Assembly (NCBI GenBank): GCA_020216745.1
Contig: JAIWNQ010000203.1
Coordinates: forward strand, 1-10,000
Direction: 5' to 3'
Origin: Candidatus Hydrogenedens sp.
GTDB lineage: Bacteria; Hydrogenedentota; Hydrogenedentia; Hydrogenedentales; Hydrogenedentaceae
DNA: 10,000 bases
Numbering within the stretch: the first letter of the stretch is position 1; every line of letters begins with the position of its first letter. Position numbers and translations under genes: made by a program. Under the pieces are notes generated by a model. It worked only from the letters and a program-made list of their open reading frames with translations, made no database searches and was not told the DNA's origin. Positions 6,142 through 10,000 of this stretch are shown in pieces.

Positions 6142-7119
6142 ATGAGAAAATTAAGAAAAGGTTTTACTCTGATTGAGCTTCTCGTCGTTATTGCCATTAT
6201 CGGCATCCTTGCGGCAATATTATTGCCTGCGTTGGCACGTGCTCGTGAAGCGGCACGTCGTTCCAGTTGTCAGAATAACTTAAAGCAATGGGGAATAGTA
6301 TTTAAGATGTATTCAGGAGAATCCAAAGGAGAACGCTTTCCCCGAATTTTAGTAAGAGATGGTAACGAGGCGATATTTCGCGATTGCGATTCAGCAAACC
6401 CAGCACTATCCACTTATGGTGGTTTATTTATTGCTATGGGTCCAGACCCAACAACGATTTATCCGGAATATCTTACCGACCCTGCTATTTGTTTTTGCCC
6501 TTCCGATGCACAAAGCACCATAAATGATGTAACAAATGATGAGACAGGCGAGAATACATTTGGCTGGCTCTGTACTGATGCGAACTATGGAGCGGCGGCA
6601 GTTGATGAAAGTTATGCATATATAGGTTGGGTTTTTGACCGTGCAGAGACAACAGACGCTCCTATTTCGTTTCCTGCGTTACCGCCATTAATTCCCAATC
6701 CAATAACGGGACCTGGCCAATTGGTTCAGGCGGCGATAAGGGCATTGGTTCCTGTATATCAAAATCCTTCTACTTGGCCGAATTACATAGATTCGGATAT
6801 CACTGTTGACCCTGGATATGGTAATGGAGGCGGTTCAACAGTATATCGGTTAAGAGAAGGTATCGAACGATTTCTAATAACTGATATTAACAATCCAGCG
6901 GCAACAGCCCAAGCACAAAGTTCCGTTTGGATTATGTTTGACCATGTTGCCACAGACCCAGCAGGGTTTAATCACATTCCTGGTGGTTCAAATGTTCTTT
7001 ATTTAGACGGTCATGTTGAGTTCATTCGTTATATTGCAGAAGATTTGAACAATCCGACAGGTGCCAGTACTCCTCCTGTAAATGCGGGTGTAGCACAAGT
7101 TATTGGAATTTTCTTCTAA
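6142..7119 (+). CDS. Type II secretion/type IV pilin-like pseudopilin with H-X-DG domain
   Basis: A secreted, membrane-anchored pilin-like protein of 325 residues. The prepilin peptidase site is RKG/FTLIE, with cleavage after G7; the essential Glu (E12) becomes residue 5 of the mature form. The N-terminal hydrophobic helix covers 8-30. It is followed by [18 protein letters not shown], the usual linker in this group. The C-terminal processing-associated motif is [18 protein letters not shown] (277-294); here ten residues, not the standard nine, separate H278 from D289. The middle region is poorly conserved and rich in Pro, Asp and Asn. The start is supported by AGGAGA at 6129-6134, 7 nt before the ATG. 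Such proteins are amplified in Planctomycetota, Lentisphaerota and Hydrogenedentota and usually have no known partner; none is visible here. No convincing promoter is seen in the AT-rich 216 bp upstream. A strong terminator follows. Confidence 0.88.
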   Translation: MRKLRKGFTLIELLVVIAIIGILAAILLPALARAREAARRSSCQNNLKQWGIVFKMYSGESKGERFPRILVRDGNEAIFRDCDSANPALSTYGGLFIAMGPDPTTIYPEYLTDPAICFCPSDAQSTINDVTNDETGENTFGWLCTDANYGAAAVDESYAYIGWVFDRAETTDAPISFPALPPLIPNPITGPGQLVQAAIRALVPVYQNPSTWPNYIDSDITVDPGYGNGGGSTVYRLREGIERFLITDINNPAATAQAQSSVWIMFDHVATDPAGFNHIPGGSNVLYLDGHVEFIRYIAEDLNNPTGASTPPVNAGVAQVIGIFF

Positions 7120-7139
7120 TATTTTATAGAGAAAAAGGT

Positions 7140-7186
7140 AAGAAGCAGGGGCTAAATAAATAGTATTTGCCCTTGCTTCTTTTTTA
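7140..7186 (+). terminator. Intrinsic (Rho-independent) terminator after the pseudopilin gene
   Basis: AGAAGCAGGGGC (7141-7152) pairs with GCCCTTGCTTCT (7169-7180) with a single G-U pair. One more A-T pair extends the base (7140 with 7181). The 16-nt loop can itself pair partly (AAATA with TATTT). The right arm runs directly into TTTTTT (7180-7185). It ends the pseudopilin transcript and isolates it from the oxidoreductase gene. Confidence 0.9.
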
Positions 7187-7249
7187 ATTGGTTTTTCTTT
7201 TCTTTCTTGTTTTAGATTGTTTTTATGCGAGTAAGACATTTTATTGTTT

Positions 7250-7279
7250 TTGTAATCATTTCTTGATATTTTTTATTAT
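7250..7279 (+). promoter_or_regulatory. Candidate promoter for the oxidoreductase gene
   Basis: TTGTAA (7250-7255) and TATTAT (7274-7279) are 18 bp apart within the 150-bp AT-rich gap that follows the pseudopilin terminator. A promoter is required here because the preceding terminator is strong. Another pair, TTGTTG (7291-7296) and TATTAT (7314-7319), has 17-bp spacing, but its start point would remove the ribosome binding site. AT richness makes chance matches likely. Confidence 0.3.
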
Positions 7280-7336
7280 TCATGTCATTCTTGTTGGTCA
7301 ATATTTTAATTTTTATTATAGAAGGATTTTTTGTAT

Positions 7337-8404
7337 ATGGGTAAAAAGAATGAGCCATTAAAAATAGGTATAATTGGTTGTGGTGCAATTGCGCAGGAAC
7401 GGCATTTACCTTACTGGCGAGAACTTGAAGAGGAAGGTCGAGTAATAATTGCGGGTTTGTGCGATACAATTATCGCCCGTTGCGAAAGTGAAGCAAAACT
7501 ATGTAGGCAAGCGAAGGTATATTCTGACTATAAAGAGATGTTGAAAAAATGTTCTTTTGATATTATAGACGTTTGCACGCAAAATCGTCTTCACGCACCA
7601 ATGACCATATCCGCATTACATGCAGGTGCTCATGTTCTTGTAGAAAAGCCTATCGCTATGAACACAGCCGAAGCGAAGAAGATGCTTGATGTTGCCAAAA
7701 AGAATAAGAGGAAGTTGATGGTTGCCCAGCATATGCGTTTTGAGGCAGGTGCAGAGAAGTTAAAGGAGGTTGTTGATAGAGGGGTTCTGGGAAATATTTA
7801 TACGGCGGAGGCAAAATGGCTCCGCAGACGAGGTATTCCTGGCTGGGGCAAATTTCATATTGCAAAAGAGTCACGTGGCGGACCGTTAATCGATATTGGT
7901 GTCCATATGATAGATTTATGCTACTGGCTCATGGGCTGTCCGAAGCCTGTATCTGCCTCGGCGAAGGTATATCGTATGTTTGGAGACCGTCTGGATTTAT
8001 TTAATGCTGATTGGGGTGTTCCTTATAATGTTAAAGAATTTGATGTGGAAGATTACGCAACTGGATTTGTAAGATTTGAAAATGGTGTGACAATGCAAAT
8101 ACGTTTCTCCTGGGCGGCAAATATTCCGGAAGAGGTTTATAATGTTACAGTGTTAGGTGATAAAGCAGGCTTAACAACACATCCTCCGGGCGTATATTCT
8201 GCAGACCATTCATCATTAACACGTTATACATGGGATTGGTTATCTCAGGAAGATGGGCATCGAAAAGAAATTCGACACTTTACCGAATGTGTAGAACAAG
8301 ATAAGTCGGTTATTGTTCAGCCGGAGCAATCATTGAATGTGCAAAAAATTATAGATGCACTTTATGAATCATCAACGAAGAATAAAGAGGTAGTTATTCG
8401 ATAA
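7337..8404 (+). CDS. Gfo/Idh/MocA family oxidoreductase
   Basis: Cytoplasmic NAD(P)-dependent dehydrogenase acting on a sugar, cyclitol or related polyol, 355 residues. The N-terminal Rossmann domain has GIIGCGAIAQ at 11-20. EKP with the catalytic Lys K104 is at 103-105. QHMRF is at 131-135. The family signature GGPLIDIGVHMIDL is at 181-194, with D186 and H190. A C-terminal alpha/beta domain ends in the usual NVQKIIDALYESS helix. The start is the ATG at 7337: AAGGA (7322-7326) is 10 nt upstream, whereas the in-frame TTG at 7331 would sit only 4 nt from it. The next gene, an isomerase-like protein, begins 75 bp downstream on the same strand with no terminator between, so the two probably act in one carbohydrate pathway. 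The exact substrate cannot be read from the sequence. Confidence 0.92.
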   Translation: MGKKNEPLKIGIIGCGAIAQERHLPYWRELEEEGRVIIAGLCDTIIARCESEAKLCRQAKVYSDYKEMLKKCSFDIIDVCTQNRLHAPMTISALHAGAHVLVEKPIAMNTAEAKKMLDVAKKNKRKLMVAQHMRFEAGAEKLKEVVDRGVLGNIYTAEAKWLRRRGIPGWGKFHIAKESRGGPLIDIGVHMIDLCYWLMGCPKPVSASAKVYRMFGDRLDLFNADWGVPYNVKEFDVEDYATGFVRFENGVTMQIRFSWAANIPEEVYNVTVLGDKAGLTTHPPGVYSADHSSLTRYTWDWLSQEDGHRKEIRHFTECVEQDKSVIVQPEQSLNVQKIIDALYESSTKNKEVVIR

Positions 8405-8411
8405 CTATTTT

Positions 8412-8441
8412 TTGAACTTTCACCTTTATCATAAGTATTAT
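8412..8441 (+). promoter_or_regulatory. Candidate internal promoter before the isomerase-like gene
   Basis: TTGAAC (8412-8417) and TATTAT (8436-8441) are 18 bp apart in the 75-bp gap between the oxidoreductase and isomerase-like genes. A start near 8448 would leave a leader of about 30 nt containing the AAAGGAG ribosome binding site. It may let the second gene be expressed separately. Confidence 0.35.
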
Positions 8442-8479
8442 AAAATTTCAGATTTCAACATATAAAAGGAGTAAAAATT

Positions 8480-10000
8480 ATGGCTACATCTAAAAAAGTG
8501 GTATATCTTGTTAATAATGGTGATTTTCGGGATGCGGCATGTCGCGTCGGCTGGCAAATGCAGGAAAAAACGTTAGGCTTGTTGCAGAAATCCCTAAAAA
8601 AATTAGGGTATCAAACTAAAGTTTTGCCAGGTTATGATACAAAGAAGAAACATGGCTTTATTACGAGGCAATGTGAAGGGATACACGTATTTTCTCAAAT
8701 TGAGCCTGATGCTCCTGTTATTGTTGTGCTCAATATCTGGGCATACGCTCATCACGTTGCTGGTCCGTTAGCAACGCATCGCGGTCCTATATTATTATTG
8801 GCGAATTTTGATGGGACATGGCCAGGGCTTGTTGCTTTGTTAAATCATTCTGCTTCTTTAGACCGATTAAATATTCCACATTCAAGATTGTGGAGTGAGA
8901 CTTTCTCTGATGACCCTGTATTCATGAAGAAATTAAAGGATTGGTTGGATACAGGAAAAGTTGTTCATGATTTAAGTCATCTAACGAATGCAGAAAAGTT
9001 AAGTATTCCCCCATCTGCAGAACAGTTTGGTAAGAAATTGGCTGAGGATATATTACGTCAACGGCGAATTATGGGACAGTTTGACCCTGGCTGTATGGGC
9101 ATGCTCAATGCAGTAATGGACCCTGCCAAATTAGGTGCGGTTGGCATGCCTATTGAGTATTTAAACCAATCTGATTTGTTGGCAGAAATGAATCTTGTAT
9201 CGGATGAAGAAGCACAAAAGCACTTAGACTGGCTTGTTAAAAAAGGTGCTTGGTTTGATTGGGGCACAAATAAATTTACAGACCTTGTATATGACCAGGT
9301 ACTTTCGCAAATGAAAATGTATAGTGCGGTAGCGCGTATGGTTGCGAGGTATGGATTAAGTGCTGTGGGTGTGCCATATCAGTATGGTTTGGTACGTTGT
9401 TGTCCTGCATCTGACTTAGTTGAGGGTATGCTTAATAATTCAGACCGTCCTCCTGTTCGTGACCCAGAAACGAAACAAATTATTTTTGATGGTAAACCTA
9501 TTGTTCACTTCAATGAAGGGGATATTGGTGCTGGAGTTCCTCAACTCTTACTATGTGAAATTTATTCACGCAAAAAGATGCCACCTGAAACAACTCTTCA
9601 TGATGTTCGTTGGGGACGTGAATTTGAAGGTAAATTCCTTTGGATATTCCTTATTTCAGGTGGAGCACCTCCAGCCCACTTTGGTGGCTGGAAAAATACC
9701 AAGGTATACCGCCAACCACCAATGTACTTCCCACTTGGAGGTGGAACATGTTCAGGGGTATCAAAACCAGGAGTTATTACCTGGGCAAGATGTTATGAGG
9801 CTTATGGTAAATTAGGTATGGACTGTGGACTGGGAGAAGTTGTCGAGGTTCCCGAAGAAGAGTTACAAGACCGTCTAAAAAGAACTACGCCAGAATGGCC
9901 AATTGCTAATGTTCATATTCCAGGGTATGACCGAGACCAATTAATGTCTTCACATATGTCAAATCATATTGTAATCGGATACGGTGATGTATTGGCGGAA
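8480..10000 (+). CDS. L-fucose/L-arabinose isomerase-like protein, 3' end outside the window
   Basis: An open frame of 507 codons without a stop up to the window edge. AAAGGAG (8465-8471) lies 8 nt before the ATG, which fixes the start. The protein opens with a beta strand and a helix (KKVVYLVNNGDFRDAA), as in the N-terminal domain of FucI/AraA-fold isomerases. Several features fit that superfamily: ANFDGTWPGLVALLN (108-122), a CCPASDLVEGM segment (307-317) and FNEGDIGAG (344-352). Near the end, TRTxPEWP-like residues (about 468-474) and SNHIVIGYGDVLAE (494-507) correspond to the C-terminal His plus YGD found in L-fucose isomerases, so only a short piece should be missing. Such enzymes use Mn2+ to interconvert aldoses and ketoses. 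I cannot align the metal-binding Glu/Asp pair with certainty, so activity on fucose itself is unproven. The neighbouring Gfo/Idh/MocA gene supports sugar catabolism. Confidence 0.72.
   Translation, partial: MATSKKVVYLVNNGDFRDAACRVGWQMQEKTLGLLQKSLKKLGYQTKVLPGYDTKKKHGFITRQCEGIHVFSQIEPDAPVIVVLNIWAYAHHVAGPLATHRGPILLLANFDGTWPGLVALLNHSASLDRLNIPHSRLWSETFSDDPVFMKKLKDWLDTGKVVHDLSHLTNAEKLSIPPSAEQFGKKLAEDILRQRRIMGQFDPGCMGMLNAVMDPAKLGAVGMPIEYLNQSDLLAEMNLVSDEEAQKHLDWLVKKGAWFDWGTNKFTDLVYDQVLSQMKMYSAVARMVARYGLSAVGVPYQYGLVRCCPASDLVEGMLNNSDRPPVRDPETKQIIFDGKPIVHFNEGDIGAGVPQLLLCEIYSRKKMPPETTLHDVRWGREFEGKFLWIFLISGGAPPAHFGGWKNTKVYRQPPMYFPLGGGTCSGVSKPGVITWARCYEAYGKLGMDCGLGEVVEVPEEELQDRLKRTTPEWPIANVHIPGYDRDQLMSSHMSNHIVIGYGDVLAE

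Noticed and set aside
7291..7319. TTGTTG and TATTAT with 17-bp spacing as the oxidoreductase promoter
   Set aside because: Transcription would start at about 7326, after the AAGGA ribosome binding site, so the upstream pair fits better.
7212..7469. An 85-codon minus-strand open frame overlapping the oxidoreductase start
   Set aside because: It has no ribosome binding site, runs antisense to a clear Rossmann-fold gene, and its composition follows AT-rich intergenic DNA.
9420..9815. A 131-codon open frame on the plus strand
   Set aside because: It lies in a different frame entirely within the isomerase-like gene, which is open across the whole region and has family motifs.

Overview
This is an AT-rich bacterial window with eight protein-coding loci, one of them broken. 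No rRNA, tRNA, CRISPR array, insertion sequence or phage gene is visible. The best taxonomic hint is the combination of an H-X-DG type pseudopilin, a secreted protease with a divergent CFI-box-like C-terminus, and a Gfo/Idh/MocA dehydrogenase next to a fucose-isomerase-like gene. That mix is typical of uncultured Hydrogenedentota, Lentisphaerota, Planctomycetota and Armatimonadota lineages. A low-GC member of the Hydrogenedentota is my best guess, but it is inference only.

Left part (1-4110): a secreted lysyl-endopeptidase-like serine protease runs leftward. It is divergent, across a 98-bp AT-rich gap, from a rightward pair: miaA (tRNA dimethylallyltransferase) and a family-2-type glycosyltransferase. 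The pair overlaps by an ATGA stop/start. The glycosyltransferase is convergent with a small secreted protein carrying 20 cysteines in 136 residues. A perfect 11-bp inverted repeat spans the glycosyltransferase stop codon and probably terminates the cysteine-rich gene arriving from the other strand.

Middle part (4110-6140): the cysteine-rich gene is followed by a leftward DUF996-like membrane protein gene with a good promoter. Divergent from it is a metallo-beta-lactamase-fold hydrolase gene that is broken. A single missing base falls inside the THxHxDH metal motif, and about 45-50 C-terminal residues are absent. It is followed by about 215 bp of very AT-rich sequence with no credible gene.

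Right part (6142-10000): all genes point right. A pseudopilin-like protein is closed by a strong intrinsic terminator. Then come a Gfo/Idh/MocA oxidoreductase and an L-fucose/L-arabinose isomerase-like protein that runs off the window. The last two look like a carbohydrate-catabolism pair (oxidation and isomerisation of a sugar or cyclitol), although the second may also have its own promoter.

I see no obviously new multi-gene system. The items most worth a second look are the frameshifted hydrolase, the cysteine-rich exported protein with its 5' UTR hairpin, and the degenerate CFI-box-like tail on the protease.
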